A stretch of 64,000 bases of DNA, from the NCBI GenBank assembly GCA_011037195.1, contig JAAEAF010014805.1:248001-312000 (forward strand), written 5' to 3'. The notes beneath the pieces are model-generated. The model was not told the DNA's origin and searched no databases. It worked only from the letters and a program-made list of their open reading frames with translations. This stretch comes from Triatoma infestans. Taxonomy: Eukaryota; Arthropoda; Insecta; Hemiptera; Reduviidae. Below, piece after piece: positions 22,251 to 33,639 of this stretch (the stretch's first letter is position 1; the number at the start of each line of letters is the position of its first letter). The position numbers and the translations under genes were made by a program.

Positions 22251-23590
22251 ATAGAATAAGTTTTTGAGGGAGGCGTGGCTATCTCTCAATGACCTAGAAG
22301 ATCTTCTGTGAGTTTCCTTGGACAACTGATTTGACATTGAATTTAGTCGACTATAAGGGAGCAAAGTGTACGTGCAAATTAAATGTGTTTGTGGTGACTA
22401 GATAATCTGCCAGTGGGATTGCTAAACCCAGCATCTCTGCTGACTCTTCTTTACTTGTTACTGTAACTGCTGATGGGTTGGAATACCCATAGAAACTCCA
22501 AGATCCATGAAAAAAAAAAAAATGGTTGGTCATTTTCTCCTAAGTAGCTCCTGAATTGTAATTTAATTGTCGGTCAGTCATAGTAAAAACAAAAACTGAT
22601 CATGGATAAAGTGTAATAGCTCAGCTCAGCAATAGTCGGTAGAAATAAATTCATTCCTATGTTGCTGTAAATTTTGAAATATTAATATAAAAAAAAAAAA
22701 TAATTATGCTAAATCCTTGTCAAGTTATTTATTATTTAATGAATTTTCGTTGTAATAAATTAAAATTCTATTTTAGGAGTAAACTGATTCATTAATGAAC
22801 TTTTCTGTGTTTTAAGTAAACAATGTAATAAATTTATTAAATTAACATGAGTGTATTTTTGAAATGTAAATAAAATAAAAATTTTAAAATGAGCAGTTTT
22901 AATTGTTTATTAGCGATTTTGCTTACGGATGTGATATGTTTCCTAGTTATTGCATTTTTCTGCACTATACATTGAGTGCATTCTACCATCTCATTATTTT
23001 CACCAATAGTTCATTATTTAAGCCTTGACTCCAGTACAACCCACCTGACCAATACCGGCTGCATTCACTTCTATAATGGGTTTCAGAAGGAGAAAAAATA
23101 GGTTGTATAGATAAATAAACTAGGAGTATGGGTGAGCACTGTATAATCGAAAAGTCGCACAAACTGAATGGACTATACACTAAAATATATAAAATGATAG
23201 TGAGAGGTAAAGTGAATGGTTGATGACGCGTTGTGACTGCTGTATGAATTCTGCTGCAAGACTGTCGGTAGACACCCAGCTATGGCTGACACAGCTGTAT
23301 TTAAACAGTTTCTCACACTCTAGTCTGGCCTAAACTAGTGAGTGAGACTGTCTCTCTCTGCTTTGGATCCCTGTCTTCGGATCCTATTACAATTCTAAAT
23401 TCACAAAGACCATATATACGACTAAGAATTGTCATACCCCAGCCGGCGCGGCAATTGAATCTCGGACATTACATTCTAGTCTAACCTAACAAATTTATAC
23501 CAAAGTCCTTTCTTTTGTTGTAATAATTTCCACACTGCTGGAAAATATCTTTTTTTTGTAGAGATAGTTTTTCCGAGAGAACCTTCTCTT
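22251..23590. other. No gene recognised; right flank of BEL
   Basis: AT-rich DNA. A 60-codon minus-strand frame at 22,351-22,533 has no motif I recognise. A GC-richer patch at 23,210-23,480 could be old LTR or untranslated sequence but shows no terminal repeat. Confidence 0.3.
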
Positions 23591-23640
23591 CTCAGTAATC
23601 TTCGACTGGTTTCGGACGTTCGCTCATCATGTCTTAATAA
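23591..23640 (-). ncRNA. Hammerhead-like relic
   Basis: The minus strand reads ATGATGAGCG, a short loop, CGTCCGAAACCAGTCGAAG. This is the order core, stem II, GAAA, short helix III, stem I seen at 38.7 kb, but with the first core C lost and stem II unpaired. It is probably inactive. Confidence 0.25.
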
Positions 23641-24289
23641 GCAGTGTGAGTTCGCCGATCAGCACTAAGCAATTAACTGGCTTTAAAACTAAAATAATAA
23701 TGTCTAAAATTTATTGCCTGCTATGTAATCCTTTTATTTTTCAAACATTATCTATTAATAAATGAGAAATCTTTTATAGTAATATTTTTATCTCGGTGGT
23801 ACACCCGGGGTGTTATGATGATTACTTAATCGGTAATTAAAATAAAAATAAATTCCAAGTCAAGTTATTAACAAAAAAATATAAGGCAGAAAAATATGGA
23901 AGAAAATTAAAAATGAAATAATCAAAATTAATATTTACTTTTAACGTAGCTTAAAAATGGAAATTGATTGTCTCAATGTGAATTGAACTGTAAAAATGGA
24001 AAGTTATATCAAAGTTCTATAGAAATTAATTTATTAAAGAGCTCCTTTCTAGCATTATTTTAGCTGATCTAAAAATAAATAAAAAAACACTTTTAAATTT
24101 GGCGTTTGGCAAAATAATATTTTTATCTCCAGGCTACAAAGAAAACATTACTTATATTAATTTTTTTTTCCGAGCGCATTAACAGTGGGCGGTTGGTTTA
24201 ATTATTATTACTGTTCATTACAGAAAATTAGAAAAGCATTTTTTTATTTTAACATCATCTTCATTATATAAATAAACTACATACAATGT

Positions 24290-24795
24290 ATGAGGTATAT
24301 AGCACATTTAAATTTATTATAAACTATTGTTGCAGAACAGATCAATATTATTTACAAACTGTAGTTTAACCTGTGACATACCATCACCAAGTGTTACGGA
24401 CATTGCATGGGTCAAGGTTTATAAAGGGCTAAACGAGCGGATGGGTAAACCATGTCTTAATCAGCATGTTGTTTTGGAAATTCCAGGAGATTGTTATAGC
24501 TAAGGGATAGGTATTTTGATGTCTGTTCTAAAAATGATAGATAATTTATGTTTTTTGGAGAGAATTTTAGTGTTATTCATGTCAAATTCATGTTTGTATT
24601 GGATGCAATATTTCGTTAGTGTTGTAGTCATGTCAATCGTTTTTTTTTAATTTTACAGTCGTATTTATGTTAGTACAGTCTATTTTTTAAATATTGAGAA
24701 GTTTGTCCTATGTATCTTGCTGGGCATTGTAAGCAATTAATTTTATAAATTACATCTGATAATAAAGTTGTGGGTGTGGGGTCTTTTAGTTTAGA
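24290..24795 (-). pseudogene. PLE GIY-YIG endonuclease C-terminal remnant (left arm)
   Basis: The minus strand encodes VIYKINCLQCPARYIGQTS and LKNRLY, the same GIY-YIG nuclease core as the right arm, then decays through stops and frame changes. The family nicks target DNA to prime insertion. The RT domain that precedes it in intact PLEs is absent. The sequence is 5'-truncated at the centre of the palindrome. Confidence 0.65.
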
Positions 24796-24844
24796 AAAGG
24801 ATTTTTTTTTTTGGTAATTAAATAAAAAAAAGATATTTATTTAG

Positions 24845-25300
24845 ATGAAAAAACTCTTTTCTAAACTCAAAGACCCCACACTCGCAACTTTATTATCAGA
24901 TGTAATTTATAAAATTAATTGTTTACAATGCCCAGCTACATACATAGGACAAACATCTCAATATTTAAAAAATAGACTGTACCAGCATAAATGCGACTGC
25001 AAAACTAAAAATACCGACTGATATGACTTACAGCACTAACGATACACTGAATACAATACAAACATGAATTTGACAAGGAAAACACTAAAATTCTCTCCGT
25101 CAACAATCATAATAAAAAAAAGAAATATATTGGAAATGATACATATTAAAAAAGATAAATTATCTATCAATTTTAGAAGAGATACCAAAAAACCTATCCC
25201 TTAGTTTTAACAATCTCCTGGAATTTCGAAAACAACTTCCAGATTAAGAGACGGTTTTCCCATCCGCTCTACCAGCCTTTATAAATCTTGACTCAACCAA
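24845..25300 (+). pseudogene. PLE GIY-YIG endonuclease C-terminal remnant (right arm)
   Basis: From the ATG at 24,845 the frame reads LFSKLKDPTLATLLSDV, then IYKINCLQCPATYIGQTSQ, LKNRLYQHKCDCK. These carry the Y...YIGQ and R...H elements of the PLE-type GIY-YIG domain, including the Cys pair typical of PLEs. A stop follows at about 25,020. Beyond it, fragments such as ILEMIHIKKDKLSINFR match the usual end of the domain in shifted frames. It is inactive through stops and loss of the RT portion. Confidence 0.7.
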
Positions 25301-25691
25301 TGCCCGTACACTTGGTGATGGTATGCCACAGGTTAAATTATAGTTTGTAAATAATTCTAACTGAAAATTTTTGTAAGTACATTTTCGTAAGTTATTTCCA
25401 TACTTTTCTCTTCTATATGCCACATATTGTCAAAGTTTCATTAGTTGTGATTTAGTTTAATATTGATCTGGTCTGCAACAATAGTTAATGATAAATTTAA
25501 ATGTGCTATATATATATATATCGCAATTTTTATTTAGTTTATTTAAAAAAAAAAAAAAATTATTTGAAAATCATCTTCATTATTTATTTCTAATTTTTAA
25601 GTAATATTGTACATTGTAGCATGAATATGAAAATATAATTTTTCGAAAACCTGAAATAAGAAGACATTATTATTACTTTCTCTTACTGCGG

Positions 25692-26999
25692 GTGTTTTAG
25701 TTTATATTGCCAGTCTCCTCCCGCTCAATTCATGATCTCGGTCATTGGAGTTGTTGCTTAAAACACGACCATTACGAATCCAACCTCAATTGCAAGCAAT
25801 TAGCTTGGAAACTGGTACTTGCAGCCGTAGTTCAGTTCTGATACGTAGAGGACTGGTACTTCCACCCCTTGCCCAAACTACTAAGATCATTTGGCTAAGA
25901 TCAAAGTGTTGTAAGGACAGTAGTTCAATCTTGATGTAATGACATATCAAAGTCATAGCAATGTCAAAGAGGTTCCAGCCAGCTGCTATCTTCACAAAGG
26001 ATGGCAGGAATAAAGGATAATTTATAACTAGTGGCCTAGCCGGCCGCTGTCTTCAAGACAAGACCGCGGCCAAGGGTTCTCGGGTTTACCAGTCCCTCCG
26101 TTGCAAGCAACGGGATCGTTTAATAAGAGGGGGATGTCACCACCTTGTAGAGACTGTTAGTGCAATACCTCTCCATGGCGGAAGTGCCTAGGCATACCCC
26201 CGCTTGACCCATATAAGGGCAGGTTGAGATACGCGTTGAGATACCAGCGCGCAAAGTGATCCCACAAAGTGGTCAACTTCACTCCCAGAAGCTAGGCAAG
26301 GCATCCCCTAGCCGGCTCTGATGAACCGTGCACACCCAAGCAAATGCGCTTCCAGCTACGAACTGGCACCGGGTGTTTTCGTTTATATTGCCAGTCTCCT
26401 CCCGCTCAATTCATGATCTCGGTCATTTGAGTTGTTGCTTAAAACACGACCATTACGAATCCAACCTCAATTGCAAGCAATTAGCTTGGAAACTGGTACT
26501 TACAGCCGTAGTTCAGTATTTCCACTTTAACGAGCTAGCGTGACTGTTCGCATGACCGATGGATCTACAGATTCCATCTACTGATTCCTTTCCATTGCCT
26601 CACAATCAGGGGTTCAGTAACCTAGGATACTTACAGGAAACCCTGCAAGGGGAAAGGATCAGGATAGGATTGGTCGGGGTGAGGGATTCCCCAACAGGTA
26701 GAGCCAAAGGCAGATTGCACCCCGAAGGGTGGGCGATGATGACGCCACATACCCCTTGCCCAAACTACTAAGATCATTTGGTTAAGATCAAAGTGTTGTA
26801 AGGACAGTAGTTAATCTTGACGTAATGACATATCAAAGTCATAGCAATGATATCAAAGTCATAGCAATGATATCAAAGTCATAGCAATGTCAAAGTGGTT
26901 CCAACCAGCTGCTATCTTCACAAAGGATGGCAGGAATAAAGGATAATTTATAACTAGTGGCCTAGCCGGCCGCTGTCTTCAAGACAAGGCCGCGGCCAA
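25692..26999. repeat. Tandem duplication of an unclassified repeat
   Basis: Blocks are arranged P (25,692-25,835), X (25,866-26,077), Q (26,078-26,368), P' (26,369-26,515), R (26,516-26,753), X' (26,754-26,999). P and P' share TTTATATTGCCAGTCTCCTC through CAATTGCAAGCAATTAGCTT. X and X' share CTTGCCCAAACTACTAAGAT through GGCCTAGCCGGCCGCTGTCT. A homologous Q-P-R run without X is at about 54,195-54,835, so the parent unit is Q-P-R-X and the first copy has lost Q and R. Both X blocks end in a GC-rich palindrome around GTCTTCAAGAC. No coding motif is visible. Confidence 0.65.
26830..26889 (+). repeat. 20-bp unit tandem triplication
   Basis: ATATCAAAGTCATAGCAATG occurs three times in a row; the homologous X block at 25,948-25,968 has one copy. 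It expanded after the larger duplication. Confidence 0.85.
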
Positions 27000-27750
27000 A
27001 CAAACGAAACCCTTTTCAATACAAGGGTCAATACTTTACATCAAAGCAAGCACCGATAAAGCTGGCCACTGACCTAAATCACTGGTCACCGAACTAACCA
27101 AGGTCGCACACTAGGAGAGATGTCTTGGTGTGAGTGTTGCTTACACATCTGACAGTGTGTGAGTAACACTAATATAAACTTCGCCCCACTGGAAGAGGGG
27201 ATTATTATACACGAGTACATCATTATACGAGCAGCAGTTCCGCGTCCCTATACAGGTTTTACTTATACTTATTTTCATAATTGTGCATCTTAGTTTATTT
27301 ATTTTAATCATCTTAAATTATTTGTTATTTTAACTTTAAATTATCTAAGTATTTCATGTTAATAGTTACCACTTCTCACATTTAAATTACTGTAAAAATA
27401 TAGTCTAGTTTTATAAATTCCGTGTTAGTAATTCGAGCTCTAACTTCCAAAAATCTCCAAACTAACTTCCGCCCTCTTCAAGGCATCTACTATATACCAT
27501 AGGAATCATAATAAACGATTATACTACATCAATTATTGGTGATTAATTTTGGCAAATATCACATAAATAAATATTAGTGTAATCACAGTTTTCACCTGGC
27601 TTGGGTACGTACATGTAACCTCACCACCAACTTTACATTTAGGTTAGGATACAAAAAAGAAAATTTGTCATTTGTATATAACTGTATTAACAACAGAGTA
27701 GCAAAAAGTTAATCATATAGTATCCTTGTACAAGGTATAATTACTATGTG
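27000..27750. other. No gene; possible decayed LTR
   Basis: A GC-richer block at 27,100-27,260 includes TAATATAAACTTCGCCCCAC, which resembles a promoter, and an AATAAAC signal near 27,510. I found no matching second copy, primer site or target duplication, so an LTR is only a guess. Confidence 0.2.
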
Positions 27751-27754
27751 CCGC

Positions 27755-28080
27755 TATGGAGGGCTTAATAAGGCTTTAAGGAAAAATCTTTTAGCTATCG
27801 AGTTGGATTATTGGAGAAGGGCAGCATGAATATCAAGGCTTGAAAGCGTAAGAAACTTAAAAAATAAAAGAAAATAAACGATTCAAAAAAACAAAATGTG
27901 GCGCAGAAGGTGGAAAGAAACAAGACTTGGATGGTATGGCCATAAAAAAAGAATGGAAGAATGGCAAAAGAGATCCTAGAGAACTGGGTAGCCGGGTGAA
28001 GAAGAAGACTGGGCAGACCCAGGGAAAAGTGGATACATGACGTCCTCTCGGAAACGGTTACGGATTGAGAGAAGAAGATA
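27755..28080 (+). pseudogene. LINE polyprotein C-terminal fragment
   Basis: Frames here encode LLAIELDYWRRAA and ISRLESVRN, then TRLGWYGHKKRMEEW, and GRRRRGRPRK-like remnants in shifted frames. The order (E-DYWRRA, SRLE, WYGH-RM, GRPRKRW) is the conserved C-terminal end of a large insect LINE group, downstream of the RT. Stops and shifts make it a relic. It may belong to the same group as the palm fragment at 12.2-12.65 kb. Confidence 0.6.
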
Positions 28081-28669
28081 GATCCAGTTGGAGGCTGAAA
28101 TTAAAATAAATATTTGGTTGAGGAAACCCTCAACATTGAGAAACTCCTAAAAAAAACTAAAAAAAAAAAAAAACAGTAAGATAAAGTCATGTGAGTGTTT
28201 CATATCAGATTTAATTCAGCCAACCTTCGAAATAGTGCTGACAGGCAACACTTTAATATATTTTATACTTTCTAGTCAAAAAAAAAAAAAATTAGATTTA
28301 TTAAATTATTTGTGCTACATTTATTACGTTTCTCCATTTTGTTTTATTTTACTGCAGTGGGAGAAAGAGTGCATAATTCTTTCTCTAACACAAAAAAAAA
28401 TAAAAAACAAGAGCAAGCGAGAATAATCATATGGATTTCCTGAGAGAAATCGTTTTTCCTAGAAGATATAATAAAGAATTCCTTTGCGACCTGACCTCTT
28501 CACACTGATGTCTTACCACAGCATTCATTCGATTTCCTATCTTTCCCAATAGGCCTTCCATGAAGAATTAGATCACTTAGAGTTTTTAGAGTTTCCTTAC
28601 TTGTTTATATATATAAATAAATAAAAGTAATCATCAATTATTATATTTACTTCCTTTAAACTATTTTAT
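28081..28669. other. No gene recognised
   Basis: AT-rich with A runs; a 63-codon frame at 28,235 is low-complexity Lys/Leu-rich and not convincing. Confidence 0.3.
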
Positions 28670-29145
28670 TTTTTTTTCTTACCCTTGCTAGAGGATGTAT
28701 TACGATCGAGACAAATTTTCGAAATTAGTCCGTTGAAATACACTTTAGTCCATTGAGTCAGAAAAAGAGGTTTCTACAGATTGTTAGTGTGTTGGTGTGG
28801 AGGGGTGAGGGGTCATAACTCAAAAACGGAAAATCATAGAATGCTGAAACCTGGATATTTCGTTTAGATGCAACTAGAAGACGCAACAAGAAGATTTTCA
28901 TCAAAATCTATGAACCAAAAGCTACACATTACTGAATAGATTTCACACTTTTTTTTGGCGATTGTCTCAAAAAAAGGGGCCAATGATTTTCTTTAACCTT
29001 AATATTACAACAAATCATAAATAAACAAAACAATATCTTTGATTTGTAACATTTTTCCGGGAAAATCCATTTAAAGGGGTTTTTGAGGTGAAGGGGTGAT
29101 GTAAAGCTTTGCTTTAAACTACCATATTATACGACCTACAGTTTG
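28670..29145 (+). repeat. ~1-kb dispersed repeat, diverged 5' part
   Basis: Shows the family order: degenerate start CCCTTGCTAGAGGATGTATT, TTGAGTCAGAAAAAGAGGTT, the CATAACTCAAAAACGGAAAA block, ATATTTCGTTTAGATGCAAC and CAATGATTTTCTTTAACCTT. The microsatellite is reduced to TTAGTGTGTTGGTGTGG. Confidence 0.45.
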
Positions 29146-29149
29146 TAAT

Positions 29150-29385
29150 TTTTTTTTTTGCTAAATTTAAGAACCATCGATATCTATGGTCATTTGCGCC
29201 TGGAGTTTTCTCAATGCACCGCCGGCCTTCGGTAGTGTTCTCTCGTTACAGACAACATTGTCCATCACCGGACAGTGAGCTGTCCTGAATGAGGAAGAGA
29301 AATGTAAGGGCTTAACTCGAAACCGAGGCCTTCGCATGCGAGTTCAATACGCTAACCACTGATCTAATCCCTTACTTGCCGGTTA
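29150..29385 (-). repeat. tRNA-derived SINE (family A)
   Basis: Minus-strand copy starting at a T run. It has GGTCATTTGCGCCTGGAGTT, the body block ATCACCGGACAGTGAGCTGT, and the complement of box A near GCTAACCACTGATCTAATCC. Box B is damaged (complement ACTCGAAACCGAGGCC). Confidence 0.6.
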
Positions 29386-29508
29386 TAATATTAATAAGAA
29401 TTTAATGTTAGGACAAAAATTGTAACTAATGGGTGATATACAGTGTTTCTGTAGCTAGACGACACTCACAAACGGATTTGGTATTGCGTTCAAAGTTAGA
29501 TCGGTTCG

Positions 29509-30179
29509 ATTAGGCAGCACTTGGGGCTTTGAGTAAGCCATGGGGGGGGGCTCAAAACTAGGAGCATGTAGGAGAAGGCTTAATGCTTCCGCTCGGAGGG
29601 GTAAAATGCGTCTCTATTGGATACCAGGACATGCGGGAAGAGAGAACAGCGAGAGGGCTGATCAGTTGGCTAGGGAGGGATCATCATTACCATTTTGTGG
29701 TCCTGAACTAGCCCTTGCCGTCACAAAGAAGTTTCGTGACAAACAGATTAGACTTTGGGAGATGAGAGTCTTGGAGAAATGCTGGGGGGACATGCAGGGG
29801 TGCCTCCAAGCTAAAAGATTTATAAAAGTAAATAAGCAGGGAATTTCGGAGTATCTCCTGTCCCTCAGTAGGACAGGTCTGAGGACCTTGGTGGGGGTAG
29901 TGACTGGACACACTTGGGTGTCTAGTCACTTGTTTAACAGGGAGACGGACGTCTAGTCCCATTTGTAAGAATTGCGACGACGGAGTCAGGGAAAAGTATT
30001 TTGGAAGGGCACCAATCTCGCAGGATTGCCGGGGAGTTGGGTTTGGATCTTGGGATATTGTACTGTAAGCTACTACCGGGGAGCTTATCTAAGGGGGTGA
30101 TATGGGGTCATCGGGGGGGGGGGATAAAAGCCACATAGGCTTAGGTCCCACGCCATCAGGCATCCGGCATAATAATAAA
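29509..30179 (+). mobile_element. 5'-truncated LINE insertion (RNase H end) with 12-bp target duplication
   Basis: TAGATCGGTTCG flanks the insert at 29,497-29,508 and 30,180-30,191. Inside, a frame to 29,956 encodes the end of an RNase H domain, LYWIPGHAGRENSERADQLA, followed by the family's C-terminal region (LSRTGLRTLVGVVTGHTWVS, HLFNRETD). The Cys-rich end is frame-shifted. The insert finishes in an AATAATAAA tail. The truncated length, tail and duplication are the signature of target-primed LINE insertion; the coding part cannot act alone. Confidence 0.75.
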
Positions 30180-30191
30180 TAGATCGGTTCG

Positions 30192-30800
30192 GGGTTATTT
30201 GTCGTTTTTTATTGGGCGGGGGATAGAGATCTACGGGCAGGAGGTTATGCATAAGGGGTAAGCGGTGGTAGAAGTGTGGGTAGTACCAATAATTCTACAA
30301 TGTTGAATTCACTTTTATTTTATTCCAAGTTTTTAAATTTTGTATTGTGCCCATATTTCTCCAAAGATAGGAAAATGTAAAAATAATTTTACAAATCTTT
30401 AAAAAAAATGTTCCGTGAGATGTAAAGTTTGTAAAAATCTTTTTATAGAATGCATTGATACGTGGTTGGGTTCATCTTTCCCTCTACCAGCTGATATTGT
30501 TTTGACGTCAAACGATTATTTTGCAAACCAGCAATATTCCTTATACATACAAACTACTCAACTAACCACTATTTACTCACCTAACCATCATCTCGTTGTG
30601 TAAAGTGATCCTTAGTAAATTAGTAAATATAGATATTAATTTAGTATAAATTTCCTTAATTTCAATGCCTTGGTATGTTATTTTGTAAATATTTATACAA
30701 TATTTTGCTGTTGGCTCATTTTATGTAAACTGGTTGTGTTTTAACAGTTGTTTAATAAAAAATTATATTTGATTTTTTTAACTCAATTACAATACTTGTA
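30192..30800. other. No gene recognised
   Basis: AT-rich sequence; a 62-codon frame at 30,415-30,603 has no recognisable motif. Confidence 0.3.
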
Positions 30801-30804
30801 TTGG

Positions 30805-30905
30805 GATGGGATTAGCTCAATGGTAGCGCCTTGTGCTGGAAAGCGGAAGTTCCGAGTTTGATTCCAGGCATTGCGGCTCTTTGATTTTCTCTTCCTAGGA
30901 GGAAT
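30805..30905 (+). repeat. tRNA-like SINE head
   Basis: GGGATTAGCTCAATGGTAGC (box A) and GAGTTTGATTCCAGGCATTG (box B) are at tRNA-like spacing. A TCTTCCTAGGAGG stretch as in family A SINEs follows, after which similarity ends. A functional tRNA is unlikely because the acceptor ends do not pair. Confidence 0.5.
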
Positions 30906-30934
30906 GTCTCTTCCAATACGTATTGAAGAAAACA

Positions 30935-31260
30935 TAATACAAATTTTCCACCAGAAGCATTCAAAGATCAGTTTTCTTCTGGAAAATGTTACAAATAAAA
31001 ATGATCGGTATTTTCTGTAAGTAGAAGCAGTACGATATTTAAAGAAAATCGTTGGAACCATTTCCGGTAAATCGCTAAAACTAAAAAAAATATAAACTTT
31101 TTTATATATTTCCCCTTCCTGTTGATTTTCGTTTTTGGGATATTTTGCTCACAACACATACACACAAACAACACACCATTCGCTAAAATCTTTTTTTTTT
31201 TCACACTCAGGGGACCTCATAACATGGATTTCCGGTGAAAATTCATGGTCACCTTTCCTT
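30935..31260 (-). repeat. ~1-kb dispersed repeat, fragment
   Basis: Minus-strand copy with the complement blocks AAAGAAAATCGTTGGAACCA, a CA-rich stretch, CACACTCAGGGGACCTCATA and GATTTCCGGTGAAAATTCAT. Confidence 0.5.
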
Positions 31261-31424
31261 GTAAGTGAAAGTAAAAAAATACTGGTCAAACTAAAAATTA
31301 ATTAATAAATAAAATAAATTTGTTTTTAATGTTACTTCTATTAATAAATAAACTTGTGTGAGATACGAAATTCATTCAAAAAATATAGAAACAAATGATC
31401 ATATAATTGAATACATTTGTACTT

Positions 31425-32015
31425 ACTCTTAAGCCTAGTAACAGTAAGTATTGTAATCGTGTCAAATTTTCGATATCAAGTATTCATCGGAAATCTCCGT
31501 TTTGAGGTACCCTGAGTCCAAAAAAAAGGTCTTTAGAAAATGATCTTTGTGTGTGTGTGTGTATGTGTGTGTATTTGAACGGCATAGCTCAAAAATTAAA
31601 AATCGCAGCAGTTCTAACTTGATATTCCGTTTAGGTATCACCATGGGATCTGACAGGAGGTCATCTGTCAAAATTCCTCAATCGGATGTACCTCATTACT
31701 AATTGTTTTTTTTTTTCACATTTTTCGATTTTCTCAATAATGGCTCCGACGATTTTCTTCAAAATTGTTATATCAACTACACATACAAAGATCTACAACT
31801 TTTATTTGAAACATGTCTCTGGGAAAAATTCATTTAAGACCACTTTTGGTGGAGGGTGGGGCGAGTTTGCCCTCTAAAGTGCTGTTTCAGTTTATTAGAC
31901 AATTCTGTCATCTAAATAATCTTAATTAGAATTAAATATGCTGTTGATATTCCGAGTTTGAAAAAAAATCGAATGACCAGAAGTGCGTTTACTTTACCAC
32001 CTTACTAAATGATTT
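31425..32015 (+). repeat. ~1-kb dispersed repeat, truncated copy
   Basis: Runs from CTAGTAACAGTAAGTATTGT, GTGTCAAATTTTCGATATCA, through a (GT)n tract (31,547-31,574). The block TTAGGTATCACCATGGGATC and the first internal unit ending CCAGAAGTGCGTTTACTTTA follow. The second internal unit present in longer copies is missing. A hammerhead relic follows at once. Confidence 0.65.
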
Positions 32016-32019
32016 TTTT

Positions 32020-32062
32020 TAAATGATAAAGGCAGGAAACTCTGTCGTAACGTTGGCATAAT
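32020..32062 (+). ncRNA. Hammerhead-like relic
   Basis: AATGATAAAGGCAGGAAACT followed by CTGTCGTAACGTTGGCATAA mirrors the copies at 611 and 58,798 (TTGATAAAGACAGGAAAC, AACGTTGGCATAAT), with a damaged core and GTAA in place of GAAA. Probably inactive. Confidence 0.25.
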
Positions 32063-32164
32063 GAATGTTTCTTTCTTAACCGATTCTCACCAAGTTTCTA
32101 ACAAATAATTTTATATTAAAATTTACTATTTACAATGCAACACAATAATTTTTAGTTTATCTTA

Positions 32165-33200
32165 CAGTAGGAAGAGGAAGTATTATTATCGTGTCAAATA
32201 TTGGATATAGAGTTTTCACCGGAAATATCCTTTTTGAGGTTCCCTGAGTCCGAAAAAGTGGTTTTTAGAAATTGGTCTGTGTACGCGTGTGTGTGTGTGT
32301 GTGTGTTTATATGTTTGTGAACAACATAGCTCAAAAGCGAAAAACCATAGAAAGTTGAAACTTGATATTCCGTTTAGGTTTCACCATGGGATCTGACAGT
32401 ACGTTATCTGTCAAAATTCCTCAACTGGAAGTAGTACCACTTTACAATTTGTTTTTTTGTTTTTTTTAACATTTTCTCACGATTATCTCAAAAATGCCTC
32501 CAACGATTTTCTTGAAACTTGGTATATCAACTACAAATCCAAAGAGCTAGAACTTTATTTGAAACATTTCACCGGAAAAAATTCATTTAAGGATACTTTT
32601 GATGGTGAGATTAGGTTACGGCTTCCTCTAAAACGCTATTTCAGTTTATTAAACAATTCTCTCATCTAAATAATCATAATTAGAATTAAATATGTTGTTA
32701 ATATTCCGAGTTTGAAAAAAAATCGAATTACCGGAAGTGCGTTTACTTTACCACTTTACTAAATGATTTTTTTTTTTTTTTTTTTCACTTTTTCGCGATT
32801 TTCTCGAAAATGCTTCCAACGATTTTCTGGAAACATTTCTACATAAACTAAACATACAAAAATCTACTACTTTTATTTAAAACATTTGTCTGGGAAAATT
32901 CATTTAAGGGCACTTTTAAGGGACGGGTGGGTTTATATTTTTCTCTAAAGTGCTATCATAGTTACTTGATTATACAATTCTATCAACCGAAACAAATTAG
33001 TTAGAAATAAATAAATAGCCAAAATTCCGAGTTTCAAGGAAATTAGTAAACCGGAAGTGCCGCTTTTACTGAACAGTTTTTTTTTTTTCAGTTTTCGACG
33101 TATTTCATTAAATTTGCTTACACTAACTATAAAATTTGTCAATTATAATTTTGAGAACTGGAGTAAGAGAAAATTGTGTGAGTGTTTCACATTAGATTTT
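32165..33200 (+). repeat. ~1-kb dispersed repeat, near full length
   Basis: Starts AGTAGGAAGAGGAAGTATTA and ends GGAGTAAGAGAAAATTGTGT, GAGTGTTTCACA. It contains a (GT)n tract (32,287-32,306) and two successive internal units that share ACGATTTTCT, a TTTATTTGAAACATTT-like block and CCGGAAGTGC. Open frames inside are short and not conserved between copies, so it does not look protein-coding. Confidence 0.7.
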
Positions 33201-33639
33201 TTTTCAACATAATCCCCTAATACCTTTATATATTGTTCCAACTAATAGTATTTTTTTATGGTGGCCGAAAAAAAGTCATTCTCTTAAAGTATTGTTCTAT
33301 TTTGAACATTTGTACTGAAAACTTGGAAATGATTTCTTTAAACATGGAATCCGTCGTGCACAGAGTAGAACATATAAGTTTTATTTTGAACATTTCCAAA
33401 AAAATGATAAAATTGATTGTTTTTTAAGGCATCTCTCTGTTTTTTAAGGAATCTGTCTGTTTAGTTTCGAACTACACAAGTATTGTGGCTTTTAACAGAA
33501 ATCCACTCAGGTATACGAGTAGAACCGTTAACAACATTTTTTCTTGTCAGCCCAATTAAAAACATTGAAATGTTGCAATTTAAAAAGAAATTTGTATGCA
33601 ATTAAATGTTTTTTGGCTGATGTTGTGTTGTATATGTGC
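33201..33639. other. No gene recognised
   Basis: AT-rich; a short local duplication of TTTTTTAAGGMATCTSTCTG near 33,420-33,460 is the only structure noted. Confidence 0.3.

Larger units (their letters stand above)
24254..25583. mobile_element. Penelope-like element, inverted 3'-end dimer
   Basis: Two copies of the same PLE 3' end lie in opposite orientation (24,285-24,800 on minus, 24,845-25,520 on plus) around a short A/T spacer. The pair is bracketed by ATCATCTTCATTAT at 24,254-24,267 and 25,570-25,583, a 14-bp direct repeat that looks like one target duplication. So both halves appear to have been inserted together. Each arm carries a GIY-YIG endonuclease remnant followed by the 3' non-coding part ending near TAAATTTAAATGTGCTATAT. 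PLE copies with inverted partial units are known; here the symmetry is nearly complete. Arms differ by deletions: the left lacks about 50 bp and a 120-bp block found on the right. Confidence 0.75.

Noticed and set aside
27100..27600. LTR-like promoter and polyadenylation signal
   Set aside because: No second copy, primer-binding site or target duplication in the window.
30815..30885. Possible functional tRNA gene
   Set aside because: Box A and box B are present but the acceptor and anticodon arms do not pair well, and SINE body sequence follows; same reasoning for all other tRNA-like heads.
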